Part shown: one piece after another, positions 1 through 8,125 of the stretch
Position numbering within the stretch: position 1 is the stretch's first letter
Layout of the letters: every line of letters starts with the position of its first letter
Origin: Brevibacterium sediminis
GTDB taxonomy: Bacteria > Actinomycetota > Actinomycetes > Actinomycetales > Brevibacteriaceae
Length of the DNA: 64,000 nucleotides
Reading direction: 5' to 3'
NCBI RefSeq assembly: GCF_013623905.1
Contig: NZ_JABKDD010000003.1
Location: 248,001 to 312,000, forward strand
Made by a program: the position numbers and the translations under genes
The notes under the pieces: model-generated
Seen by the model: only the letters and a program-made list of their open reading frames with translations
Database searches by the model: none
Told to the model about the DNA's origin: nothing

Positions 1-11
1 CGAATCGGTCC

Positions 12-1958
12 ATGATCACTCTCAGAATCGCATCGCTGCGCACCGCGCTGCTGCTCACCGTCCTCACAATCGCTTCGCTCATCGGGCTGGGACCGGCCAT
101 GGCCGCGGGACCGCCGGTCGGCCTCGGCGAGGTTCCGGTGCACACCGCACCCAACGCCTACGGTCCGGGCATCTGGCACCATGCGAAACAGGGCAAGACC
201 TGGTACGGCTCCTACCGGACCTTCCCTGACACCTCCGCCTACTGCATCGATGCGGGCAAGAAGTCTCCGCTGCCGAAGCACTTCAAGAATGCGAAGGCCG
301 ACACGGTCATCTCGGCTCGCACAGCGTGGGCACTGCACGAATATGCCGGCTCGACGTCGAAAGATGTGCAGGCCGCGTTGAGCGCGATGGCCCGACTCGA
401 CAAGGCGCTCCCCCACGATCACAAGGTGCCGCCGCAGAAGCCGGCCGATCTGGGCAAGAAGTTCGCGGCGGCCGCGAAGAAGCACTCGACGATCCTCGCC
501 GAGGCCAAGAAGTTGGCCGGTCCCTACACCCTCGACATCAGCCTCGAGCCGGTCATGCGCATGCCCGTGCTCGAACCCTATGCCGCCCCGGAATCCACCA
601 CTTCTCCTGACTCCTGGGCCTCCGACAAAACTGACAAGCCGAAGGTCCTCGGTACTCCCACCGATGAGGCGACGCTGACGGTGTCCCTGCTCAGCGCCTC
701 AGGTGCACAGGTCCCCGACGTTCCTGTCACGCTCAAGACCACCGGCACTGCGAAAGCCCCGACGACTGTGACCACGGGGAAGGAACCCGTGGCCACGACA
801 CTGCGGGCGAGCGCCCCCGGCACTCTGTCCGTGACCGCCTCGGCGAAGGTCGCCCCGCAGACCGTGCGCGTCTTCGAACCGACGTCCGGCACTCGGGTAC
901 AGCGAGTCATCACCCCGGACACCCCCGATTCCGTCACGGACAAGGCGTCACTGGAGCTGAGTTCCCAGCCGAAGGTGACCACCGAGATCTCCGACCAGAC
1001 ACCGACACCGGGTGAGACGGTCACCGACGAATTCACCGTCTCCGGCCTCATCGGCGACCACACCGTCACCGTCGAACACACCCTGTGGCAGACCGCGACG
1101 GCACCGAGGCAGGGCATCAAGAACGATGACGCTCGCGAAATCGGATCCGTGACCTCGAAGAATGTCGGCAACGGCACCCACACATCCGACGAGATCACCG
1201 TGCCCGAGGACTTCCGCGGCTGGCTGTACTTCACCGAGACGATCGCCGGGGACAAGGCAACGAAGGAATGGAAGGGAATCCACGGCCAACCCCGTGAGAC
1301 GGGGTTCGCCCCGTGGACTCCGACCGCCGACACCGAGGCAGTGCTCGAGGGGACATCTACCCACGACGAGGTGGCCGTGACCGGACTGCGGCCGGGTTCC
1401 GAAGCCGTCCTCACCATCACCGCCTACCACGTGGAGACCGAGCCCGCGCAGTCGAAGAAGCCCGACGGCACCGAGCTGTCCGTGCAGGACTTCACCGTCA
1501 ACGCCGACGAGAACGGCCGCGTCGAGATCGACACGGAGCCGATCGACATGCCCGTCGGCTGGGTCACCTATGTGACGGCGATCGAGGGCAGCGACGTCAA
1601 CAAGGCGTGGACGAGCGACTGGGGCGTTCCCGCCGAGACCGTGCACCGCCCACCCGAGGAGAAGCCGTCGACTCCCCCGGAAGAACCCAGCACGCCGCCG
1701 GAGGAGCCAAGCACCCCTCCGGCTCCCCCGGAACAGCCGGAGAATCCTGAGGCCCCGGAGAAACCCGAATCTCCACCGGTCGAACCGGTCGCGGAAACTC
1801 CCGAGACCCCCGCATCTCCGGCGGCCCCGGCACCATCCGGTGAGCTGCCCCGCACCGGCACGACAGGCAACGGGATGCTCATCGGCCTGGGCATCGTCCT
1901 CGTCGGACTCGGCTCGACGATCCTGCTGATTTCCGGCAGCCGCCGCGAGACGGACTGA
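12..1958 (+). CDS. LPxTG-anchored surface protein, possible N-terminal thioester domain
   Basis: Cell-wall surface protein of 648 aa. An N-terminal signal peptide (hydrophobic about 9-31, Ala-rich cleavage region) is followed by a globular region with the motif AYCID (Cys78). About 40 residues later comes the segment DVQAAL (Gln120). This spacing resembles the Cys and Gln that form an internal thioester in TED/TQXA adhesin domains, but the Gln motif is weak (VQAAL rather than TQxAIW). Residues about 210-540 look like beta-rich Ig-type repeats. A Pro/Glu-rich stalk (about 548-615) leads to a sortase signal LPRTG, a hydrophobic helix and a basic tail, so sortase would anchor it to peptidoglycan. 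The ATG lies 11 bp from the window edge, so an upstream start cannot be excluded. An adhesin role is inference; secretion and anchoring are clear. Confidence 0.85.
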   Translation: MITLRIASLRTALLLTVLTIASLIGLGPAMAAGPPVGLGEVPVHTAPNAYGPGIWHHAKQGKTWYGSYRTFPDTSAYCIDAGKKSPLPKHFKNAKADTVISARTAWALHEYAGSTSKDVQAALSAMARLDKALPHDHKVPPQKPADLGKKFAAAAKKHSTILAEAKKLAGPYTLDISLEPVMRMPVLEPYAAPESTTSPDSWASDKTDKPKVLGTPTDEATLTVSLLSASGAQVPDVPVTLKTTGTAKAPTTVTTGKEPVATTLRASAPGTLSVTASAKVAPQTVRVFEPTSGTRVQRVITPDTPDSVTDKASLELSSQPKVTTEISDQTPTPGETVTDEFTVSGLIGDHTVTVEHTLWQTATAPRQGIKNDDAREIGSVTSKNVGNGTHTSDEITVPEDFRGWLYFTETIAGDKATKEWKGIHGQPRETGFAPWTPTADTEAVLEGTSTHDEVAVTGLRPGSEAVLTITAYHVETEPAQSKKPDGTELSVQDFTVNADENGRVEIDTEPIDMPVGWVTYVTAIEGSDVNKAWTSDWGVPAETVHRPPEEKPSTPPEEPSTPPEEPSTPPAPPEQPENPEAPEKPESPPVEPVAETPETPASPAAPAPSGELPRTGTTGNGMLIGLGIVLVGLGSTILLISGSRRETD

Positions 1959-1967
1959 GAAGTGAGC

Positions 1968-2684
1968 TCAGGGGTGTTCTCCGCCGATCGTGCCGGCGAG
2001 AACACCCCCGGCTCGCAAGACCGCCGCCCCACGCAACGCCAGATCGTCCAGTCTGTCGTCGAGTGCGGCGAGCATCGAGCTCGTATCACCGAGCCCTCGC
2101 ACCACTGCCAAAGCTTCGCGGATCTCGTGAATGCCGTACCCTCCGGACCGCAGCGCGGCAGTGATCCTTGCATCTCTGATCGCTCCGAACCGATAGAGAC
2201 GCGCGGTTCGAGCTCCGGAGCCCACCCGGTGCGGGGTAGTCAGTCCCTCCGATTCCCAGTATCGCAACGTGGATGCACGCACGCCCACCGCCTCAGCAAG
2301 TTCGGTGATCGTCATCGATTCGTCGGTCGTCTCGCGCCCATGCTCGCCGGCAGTTTCAGCTTCTGACTGGATCGAGAGCAGCATCGAGCGTGCTGCAACG
2401 ACCTGACGTCGATGCTCGTCCACTTCAGTCACTTTGCCGGTGAGAAGGGCGATCGCCTCACGGGGATCGAGCCGCGGAAGTTCGGTCATCACCGATCGGG
2501 CCGCAACAGGACCGACGGCGAAAGCAAGATCACGGTATGCGGACAATGCACTGACATGCACGTCTGAATACCGCCGGTAGCCATTGTCCTCCCGAGCGGC
2601 TGCGGGAATGACACCGCGGGATTCGAGCTGACGGATCTGCTGCACCGAATACCCGCTGAGCGAAGCCACGTCCGCAGTGCGCAG
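1968..2684 (-). CDS. MerR-family regulator with two DNA-binding domains
   Basis: Transcriptional regulator of about 238 aa carrying two MerR-type winged helices. The first begins RTADVASLSGYSVQQIRQLE. The second, in the C-terminal half, begins MTITELAEAVGVRASTLRYW. A helical linker rich in Glu/Arg separates them. Usual MerR proteins have one such domain plus an effector region. I see no metal-binding Cys cluster, so the ligand is unknown. I chose a CTG start at 2684 because GGGAGGTGATC, a near-perfect complement of the 16S tail, sits 8 nt upstream and the protein then starts where MerR domains normally do. In-frame ATG codons at 2720 and 2714 and a GTG at 2693 are alternatives. It is divergent from the DUF6194-type gene, with a palindrome between them. 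Confidence 0.8.
   Translation of the reverse strand: MRTADVASLSGYSVQQIRQLESRGVIPAAAREDNGYRRYSDVHVSALSAYRDLAFAVGPVAARSVMTELPRLDPREAIALLTGKVTEVDEHRRQVVAARSMLLSIQSEAETAGEHGRETTDESMTITELAEAVGVRASTLRYWESEGLTTPHRVGSGARTARLYRFGAIRDARITAALRSGGYGIHEIREALAVVRGLGDTSSMLAALDDRLDDLALRGAAVLRAGGVLAGTIGGEHP
1971..2008. terminator. Bidirectional hairpin between surface protein and merR
   Basis: An 11-bp perfect stem (GGGGTGTTCTC with GAGAACACCCC), extended by GC pairs, overlaps the last codons of the leftward merR gene and follows the stop of the surface protein by 12 bp. It could terminate both convergent genes. There is no clear T-tract. Confidence 0.5.
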
Positions 2685-2720
2685 AGTGATCACCTCCCGA
2701 CAAAAACCCGACATAAGCAC

Positions 2721-2738
2721 TTCAAGTGCACACTTGAA
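2721..2738. promoter_or_regulatory. MerR-type operator palindrome
   Basis: TTCAAGTG and CACTTGAA form perfect 8-bp arms around a CA spacer in the short gap between merR and the divergent gene at 2741. Its size and CAAGT/ACTTG core resemble MerR/SoxR-class operators. Autoregulation by the adjacent MerR protein is inference. Confidence 0.6.
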
Positions 2739-2740
2739 CC

Positions 2741-3214
2741 ATGAGTATGCACGAGATCATCGACCGTTTCCACACTCTCGACGGACTGCTCCACATCGCT
2801 CCCGAGGCCGGCGGCCCGTACCCCGAGCTGACCTGGGGAGACCACTTCTTCTATTTCGCTCCCGACGGAGAAGTGCTTGCGAACACTCAGCCGTTCGCCA
2901 CCATCATCACCAAGGACTACCCCGACGACACGGCCTCCGAGCTCTCGGCTCCCGATCGCTGGAGGCTCAATCTCCACATCGGGCGTGCCCGGTTCTCCGC
3001 ACTCTTCGGCGAGCCCGGCCCCGACGTCGACGCGAACGCGGACACCCCGGGTCAGCAGTCCGTCACAGACGCAATCCACCCCCACCCGCTGTATCGCAGG
3101 CAGGGGTGGGTAGCGGTCGTGAATCCAGGCTCACGCACTGAGAAGCAGGTCGACGAACTCCTCATCGCCGCCCACGATGATGCCCGGCACCGCTGGGAGC
3201 GAGCTCAGTCCTGA
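2741..3214 (+). CDS. DUF6194-type hypothetical protein
   Basis: Small soluble protein of 157 aa with no signal peptide or membrane segment. It contains TWGDHFFYFAPDG near residue 31, TIITKDYPDD near 55 and a C-terminal segment around HPHPLYRRQGWVAVVNPG. This pattern fits my recollection of the DUF6194 family, whose function is unknown. A second ATG two codons downstream is equally possible. The gene is divergent from the double MerR regulator and the operator palindrome ends 3 bp before its start, so it is the likely target of that regulator. Its 3' end overlaps the end of hpaI by 10 bp, tail to tail. Confidence 0.75.
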   Translation: MSMHEIIDRFHTLDGLLHIAPEAGGPYPELTWGDHFFYFAPDGEVLANTQPFATIITKDYPDDTASELSAPDRWRLNLHIGRARFSALFGEPGPDVDANADTPGQQSVTDAIHPHPLYRRQGWVAVVNPGSRTEKQVDELLIAAHDDARHRWERAQS

Positions 3215-3993
3215 ACCCAAGTGTCGGCCCAGGCGCGGGCGCCGTTCATCATCAGACCGACGTCGGCGCCGACAAGGACGAAGGACGCTCCGGCTTCCAG
3301 GTACTTCCGTGCCTGCTCGGGGTCGAAGGCGTTGACACCGACGGGTTTGCCGGCGGCCTTCACTGCTTCGAAGGTCCGAGCCACCGCATCGGTGACGTCC
3401 GGATGGGTCTGCTGACCGAGCAGCCCCATCGACGCAGCCAGGTCGGAGGGCCCGACGAAGATCTGGTCGATTCCGTCGACCGCGGCGATCTCAGCGGCGT
3501 TGTCCACCGCGGTCGCCGATTCGATCTGCACCGTCAGGGACACGAACTCATCGGCGCGCCCCAGGTACCCGTCCACGGCGTTCCACCGGGAGGCCCTGGC
3601 CAGGGCCGAACCGACCCCGCGCACACCCTTCGGCGGATAATGGACGGCCGCCACAGCCGCCTCGGCGTCGGATTTCGTATCGACCATCGGCACGAGCAGA
3701 TTCTGCGCGCCGAGGTCGAGGTGCTGCTTGATGAGCACCGTGTCGTTGACCGGCACCCGTACGACGGGGGTCGCCGGGTAGCCGTTCATCGCGCGCAGCA
3801 GACTCGTCGTCGTCTCGAGTCCGATCGGGGAATGCTCGGCGTCGATGAGCACCCACTGCATTCCCGAGGCGGCGGCGATCTCGGCGGCCACGGGCGAACC
3901 CGAGCACACCCACATCCCGGCCAGGTACTCCCCGTCGCCGAGGCCGGCCACCCGGTCGGCGAAGGTCTGCGGAAGCTCTACTCGAAACGGCAT
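3205..3993 (-). CDS. hpaI: HpcH/HpaI-family aldolase (4-hydroxy-2-oxoheptanedioate aldolase)
   Basis: Class II, divalent-metal-dependent aldolase of 262 aa. It cleaves 4-hydroxy-2-oxo-heptane-1,7-dioate to pyruvate and succinic semialdehyde, the last step of the homoprotocatechuate meta pathway. The family signature is visible: VLIDAEHSP near residue 50, VRVPVND near 77, KGVRGVGSALARA near 120 and the metal/phosphate region VQIES...IFVGPSDLAASMG near 150-180. The length is typical for HpaI. The start at 3993 (MPFRVEL) overlaps the end of hpaH by 16 bp, indicating translational coupling. It is the last gene of the leftward hpa operon. Confidence 0.92.
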   Translation of the reverse strand: MPFRVELPQTFADRVAGLGDGEYLAGMWVCSGSPVAAEIAAASGMQWVLIDAEHSPIGLETTTSLLRAMNGYPATPVVRVPVNDTVLIKQHLDLGAQNLLVPMVDTKSDAEAAVAAVHYPPKGVRGVGSALARASRWNAVDGYLGRADEFVSLTVQIESATAVDNAAEIAAVDGIDQIFVGPSDLAASMGLLGQQTHPDVTDAVARTFEAVKAAGKPVGVNAFDPEQARKYLEAGASFVLVGADVGLMMNGARAWADTWVQD

Positions 3994-4763
3994 GTGATGA
4001 CTCCCAGCTCTCCGTAGTCGGCGTGCACGGTGTCGCCGGGATGCACCCACATGGGGCGGGTGAACGACCCGGCGAGCACGGTCTCTCCGGCTTGCAACAC
4101 ATCTCCGTGCTCGGCGAGTTTGTTTGCCAACCACACGATTCCGCGGGCCGGATGGTCGAGGACGGCGGCGGCGACTCCGGAGTCCTCGATCGTCTCATTG
4201 CGGTAGAGCAGGGCGTTCACGCGACGCAGGTCGACGGCATCGACGGCAACGGGACGGCCGCCGAGGACCATCGCCCCCAGTGCCGCATTGTCCGAGATGG
4301 TGTCGACGATCGTGCGGCCCTCCATCTCGATGCGCGAGGACAGCACCTCGAGTGCGGGGACGACGTATTCGGTGGCCCGGAGGACGTCGAAGAGACTGAC
4401 GTCGGGTCCGCGCAGTTCGTCGCGCAGCACGAAGGCGAGTTCGACCTCGATGCGTACGCCCGAATACTGCGAATGGTCGATCACGGACCCGGTGTCATAG
4501 ACCTGATCGGCGAAGATCGCTCCGTAGTCGGGTTCGGTGATGCCGGTGGCCTGCTGCATCGGCTTCGAGGTCAGTCCGATCTTGTGACCATAGAGTCGAC
4601 GACCGGCGGCTTCACCGCGACGGCGCCATTCGTTCTGCACCGCATACGAGTCCTCGACCGTCATGTCCGGATACTTCGCGGTGAGCAGACCGATCTTCGA
4701 CCGAGTCTGCTCCGCCTGAGCGAGATCGTCGGCGATGACCGCGATCGTTGCCTCATCGAGCAT
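3978..4763 (-). CDS. hpaH: 2-oxo-hept-4-ene-1,7-dioate hydratase
   Basis: Hydratase of the HpaH/MhpD family (FAH-like fold), 261 aa. It adds water to 2-hydroxyhepta-2,4-diene-1,7-dioate to give 4-hydroxy-2-oxoheptanedioate, the substrate of HpaI. Recognisable segments are YGHKIGLTSKPMQQATG near residue 58, PDYGAIFADQVY near 78, RIEVELAFVL near 105 and VWLANKLAEHG near 210. The ATG at 4763 lies 11 bp after the hpaD stop. The gene order D-H-I matches the chemical order of the pathway and supports the assignment over the related MhpD and DmpE hydratases. Confidence 0.9.
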   Translation of the reverse strand: MLDEATIAVIADDLAQAEQTRSKIGLLTAKYPDMTVEDSYAVQNEWRRRGEAAGRRLYGHKIGLTSKPMQQATGITEPDYGAIFADQVYDTGSVIDHSQYSGVRIEVELAFVLRDELRGPDVSLFDVLRATEYVVPALEVLSSRIEMEGRTIVDTISDNAALGAMVLGGRPVAVDAVDLRRVNALLYRNETIEDSGVAAAVLDHPARGIVWLANKLAEHGDVLQAGETVLAGSFTRPMWVHPGDTVHADYGELGVITCRFE

Positions 4764-4774
4764 GTGGATTCCTT

Positions 4775-5911
4775 TCAGAGCTGGTTGCCCAGCTTGCCCT
4801 CATTCTCATCCGCGCGGGTGTAGGAGAACCCGTCGGCACCGATCGTCACGGCCATCTCCGAATCGTCCGTGCGGGCGTGCACGGGCTGCGGGTTGCCGTC
4901 GAGATCGAGGACGAGCGAGGCGTCCGTGTACCAGGACGGCACGACGGGGTTGCCCCACCAGTCGCGGCGCTGATTGTCGTGGACGTCCCACGTGATGACC
5001 GGGTTGTCCGGGTCGCCGGTGTAGTAGTCCTGCGTGTACACCTCGACGCGGTGACCGTCGGGGTCGCGCAGGTAGAGGTAGAACGCGTTCGAGACGCCAT
5101 GGCGGCCGGGTCCGCGCTCGATCGAGTCGGACCGGCGCAGGGCACCGAGCTTGTCGCAGATGGAGAGGATGTTGTGCTTCTCATGGGTGGCGAAGCAGAC
5201 ATGGTGCATGCGCGGTCCGTCGCCACCGGTCATCGCCGTGTCATGGACGGTGGACTTGCGGCGCATCCACGCGGCGTAGACCGTGCCCTCCTCGTCCTGG
5301 ATGTCCTCCGTGACGCGGAAGCCGAGGTCCTGCATGTACTTCACGGCCCGCGGCACATCCGGGGTGACCTGGTTGAAGTGGTCGAGGCGGACGAGTTCGC
5401 CGGGGATGTGCAGGTCGTAGCGCCACGACATGCGTTCGACGTGATCGGACTGGTAGAAGAACTCGTACGGGAAGCCGAGCGGGTCGACCACGCGCACGGA
5501 GTCGCCCACGCCCTTGACGAAGCCGTCGGGATTGCGTCGGACATCGCAGTCGAGTTCCGTGTAGAAGGCTACTGCCTTGTCGAGCTCTTCCGGGCTGCGC
5601 ACCCGGTAGGAGAACGCAGCCACGGCGGCGACCTCGCCCTTGCGCAGGACGAGATTGTGGTGGATGAACTCCTCCGTCGAACGCAGGTAGAGCGTGTTCT
5701 CGTCCTCTTCGGTGACGTAGAGTCCGAGCACGTCGACGTAGAATTCCCGCGACGCGGCGAGGTCGGTGACGACGAGTTCCATATAGGCGCAGCGGAGGAT
5801 GTCGGGCGGGCTCACCTGCGGAGTGGCGATGGGGTTGTCGGTGGAGATGCCCGTCTCCTGGCTGACGAAATAGCCGGCCGAGGTCCGGGTCATATCAGTG
5901 CGTTTGGTCAT
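4775..5911 (-). CDS. hpaD: Homoprotocatechuate (3,4-dihydroxyphenylacetate) 2,3-dioxygenase
   Basis: Extradiol ring-cleavage dioxygenase of the type I vicinal-oxygen-chelate class, 378 aa. It opens 3,4-dihydroxyphenylacetate to 5-carboxymethyl-2-hydroxymuconic semialdehyde. The sequence closely follows what I recall of the Brevibacterium fuscum enzyme with a 23-residue offset. The metal ligands are His178 (VRLDHFN), His237 (MHHV) and Glu290 (HRVEVY). Asn180, the acid/base His223 (TVHDTA) and Tyr280 are all present, so the enzyme should be active. The tail after WDVHDNQRRDWWGN is also conserved. The N-terminus is about 20 residues longer; an alternative ATG lies 6 codons in (5893). It sits 7 bp after hpaE. 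Confidence 0.96.
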   Translation of the reverse strand: MTKRTDMTRTSAGYFVSQETGISTDNPIATPQVSPPDILRCAYMELVVTDLAASREFYVDVLGLYVTEEDENTLYLRSTEEFIHHNLVLRKGEVAAVAAFSYRVRSPEELDKAVAFYTELDCDVRRNPDGFVKGVGDSVRVVDPLGFPYEFFYQSDHVERMSWRYDLHIPGELVRLDHFNQVTPDVPRAVKYMQDLGFRVTEDIQDEEGTVYAAWMRRKSTVHDTAMTGGDGPRMHHVCFATHEKHNILSICDKLGALRRSDSIERGPGRHGVSNAFYLYLRDPDGHRVEVYTQDYYTGDPDNPVITWDVHDNQRRDWWGNPVVPSWYTDASLVLDLDGNPQPVHARTDDSEMAVTIGADGFSYTRADENEGKLGNQL

Positions 5912-5918
5912 GGCTGCT

Positions 5919-7424
5919 TCACTGCTTTCCGAAGACAGGATTGTGGACCTCGCCGAGGTTGATGTGCACGGACTGCTGTTCCGTGTAGAAGTCGATCGAC
6001 CGGTAGCCGCCTTCGTGGCCGAGTCCCGAGGCCTTGACGCCGCCGAAGGGGGTGCGCAGATCGCGGACGTTGTTCGAGTTCAGCCACACCATTCCCGACT
6101 CCACGGCCTGGGAGAAGTTGTGGGCGCGTTTGAGGTCCGAGGTCCAGATATAGGCGGCCAGACCGTACTTCGTGTTGTTCGCCAGCTCCAGGGCCTCCTC
6201 GTCGGAGGAGAACGGGGTGATGGCGACGACGGGGCCGAAGATCTCCTCCTGGAAGATCCGCGCGTCGGGCTGCACATCGGCGAACACGGTCGGCTGGACG
6301 AAGTTTCCGGTTTCGAAGCCTTCGGGGCGTCCGCCGCCGGCGACGAGGCGGGCCTCGGACTTGCCGATCTCGACGTAGGACATGACCTTCTCATAGTGCT
6401 CGGGGTGGACGAGCGCAGCCACCTCGGTGGCGGGATCCGAGGGCAGACCGACCTTCACGCGCCCCGCCTGAGCGGCATAGCGCTCGACGAATTCGTCGTA
6501 GATCGACTGCTCGACGAGGATGCGCGAACCGGCGGTGCAGCGCTCCCCGTTGAGGGAGAAGACGCCGAAGATCGTGGCGTTGACGGCAGCCTCGATGTCC
6601 GCGTCGGCGAAGACCACGGCCGGGGACTTTCCGCCGAGCTCCATCGACAGGCCTTTGAGCCAGGGGGCGGCATTGGCGAAGATCGTCTGGCCGGTCTTCG
6701 ACTCACCGGTGAAGGAGATGAGCGGCACGTCGGGGTGCTTGACGAGCGAGTCGCCGGCGAAGCCCTCTTCGCCGAAGCCGTTGACCATGTTGAACACACC
6801 GGTGGGCAGTCCGGCCTCTTCGAAGATGCCCGGCCACAGGGAGGCCGAGAGCGGGGTGAACTCTGCGGGTTTGAGCACGACGGTGTTGCCGGTCGCGATC
6901 GCCGGTCCCAGCTTCCAGGACTCGAGCATGAACGGCGTGTTCCACGGGGTGATGAGTCCGGCCACGCCGATGGGCTTGCGGTTGACGTAGTTCGCCTGGC
7001 GGCCGGGGACCTTGAAGGCGTCGTCGACCTGGGCGACGATGAGGTCGGCGAAGAAGCGGAAGTTCTCCGCCGCGCGCGCCGCCTGGCCCTTGGCCTGGGT
7101 GATCGGCAGCCCGGAGTCGAAGGACTCCATCGCGGCGAGTTCGTCCTTGCGGGATTCGACGATATCGGCGATCTTGTTGAGGATCCGGGCGCGTTCACGC
7201 GGAAGCATCCGCGGCCACGGGCCCTCGTCGAAGGCTTGCTTCGCCGCTGCGACGGCGGCTTCGATATCGGCTTTCTTGCCCGAGGCGGCCTTGATGTAGG
7301 GCTCGTTCGTCACCGGGTTGAGCACGTCGAATTCGTCTCCGTCGACGGAGTCGACGAATTCTCCGCCGATGTAGTGGCGGATCTTCTCCGGCATACCTGC
7401 CGGCGGGGTGGTGGACTGTGTCAT
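5919..7424 (-). CDS. hpaE: 5-carboxymethyl-2-hydroxymuconate semialdehyde dehydrogenase
   Basis: NAD-dependent aldehyde dehydrogenase of 501 aa that oxidises the HpaD ring-cleavage product to 5-carboxymethyl-2-hydroxymuconate. ALDH landmarks are in order: ITPWNTP near 158, FTGESKTG near 238, general base Glu262 in MELGGKSP, catalytic Cys296 in NGERCTAGS, EEIFGPVVAI near 385 and the C-terminal FGGVKASGLG. HpaE is favoured over other ALDHs by the position between gntR and hpaD. The ATG at 7424 overlaps the gntR stop by 4 bp (ATGA). A frame extends further upstream but lies inside gntR and has no start signal. Confidence 0.94.
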   Translation of the reverse strand: MTQSTTPPAGMPEKIRHYIGGEFVDSVDGDEFDVLNPVTNEPYIKAASGKKADIEAAVAAAKQAFDEGPWPRMLPRERARILNKIADIVESRKDELAAMESFDSGLPITQAKGQAARAAENFRFFADLIVAQVDDAFKVPGRQANYVNRKPIGVAGLITPWNTPFMLESWKLGPAIATGNTVVLKPAEFTPLSASLWPGIFEEAGLPTGVFNMVNGFGEEGFAGDSLVKHPDVPLISFTGESKTGQTIFANAAPWLKGLSMELGGKSPAVVFADADIEAAVNATIFGVFSLNGERCTAGSRILVEQSIYDEFVERYAAQAGRVKVGLPSDPATEVAALVHPEHYEKVMSYVEIGKSEARLVAGGGRPEGFETGNFVQPTVFADVQPDARIFQEEIFGPVVAITPFSSDEEALELANNTKYGLAAYIWTSDLKRAHNFSQAVESGMVWLNSNNVRDLRTPFGGVKASGLGHEGGYRSIDFYTEQQSVHINLGEVHNPVFGKQ

Positions 7425-8125
7425 GACTTGTCCTTTCGTGAATCTGCAATCAAATCCGTGCTTGGGGCTGTGGTCGTCTGGGAGTTCTGGAAGCTGCGCA
7501 GAGTGGCCGAGCGGTGCTCGCGCACGGCCCGTTCGACCTCCTGCGCCGAGGCGCGAGCCCGGATGAGGGCGACGATGCGGGAGTGCTCCTCCACCGACTC
7601 GAGTGCCCGTTCGGGGACGAAGGAGAACGTCGAATCCCGCAGGTGGTTGAGCCGGTCCCATTCGAGTTCGACGAGGGTGCACAGCCGCTCGTTCGGGCAG
7701 CGCCGGTAGAGCATCTCGTGGAACTCGTGGTTGAGCCGAGTGAACTCGGCCGGTTCGAAATCGTCGAGCAGAGCCCGCATCCGATCGTTGATCTGCTCCG
7801 CAGCATCGAGATCATCGACGCCGAGGTGGCCCTGTGCTTGGGCGACGGCCGCGGCCTCGAGGATCGCGACCGTTTCCATCGACTGGGTGTAGGACCCTTG
7901 GTCGACCATGGCCACGCGGGCCCCGACGTTGCGTTCGAAGGTCACGAGCCCGTCGGCTTCCAGCCGGCGGATGGCCTCACGCACCGGCACCACTGAGGTG
8001 TCGAGTTCGAGTGCGATCTGCGCGAGCACGAGCTTGTGCCCGGGCTGATAGGTCTGGTCGGCGACGCGTTCGCGGATCCACCGGTAGGCGGTCTCGGCCT
8101 TGCTCAGGGACGCAGTCGCAGTCAC
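7421..8125 (-). CDS. GntR/FCD-family regulator of the hpa operon
   Basis: Transcriptional regulator of 234 aa with an N-terminal GntR winged helix (AYRWIRERVADQTYQPGHKL, then VPVREAIRRLEADGLV) and a C-terminal all-helical FCD ligand domain (RLNHEFHEMLYRRCPN, then EEHSRIVALIRAR). FCD domains usually bind a carboxylic acid through metal-coordinating Asp/His residues. The GTG start at 8125 overlaps the hpaG stop by 4 bp (GTGA) and GGAAGG precedes it, so translation is coupled. Embedding within the operon implies autoregulation. Its probable operator is the 14-bp sequence found upstream of hpaG and of the monooxygenase gene. The effector is probably a pathway aromatic acid, by inference. Confidence 0.88.
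   Translation of the reverse strand: MTATASLSKAETAYRWIRERVADQTYQPGHKLVLAQIALELDTSVVPVREAIRRLEADGLVTFERNVGARVAMVDQGSYTQSMETVAILEAAAVAQAQGHLGVDDLDAAEQINDRMRALLDDFEPAEFTRLNHEFHEMLYRRCPNERLCTLVELEWDRLNHLRDSTFSFVPERALESVEEHSRIVALIRARASAQEVERAVREHRSATLRSFQNSQTTTAPSTDLIADSRKDKS

Noticed and set aside
1650..1860. Pro/Glu repeats in the surface protein as a DNA repeat element
   Set aside because: They encode the wall-spanning stalk normally found before an LPxTG signal, so no separate element is needed.
4748..5962. Open frame antisense to hpaD
   Set aside because: It is complementary to a dioxygenase whose metal ligands are all conserved, so it is not a gene.
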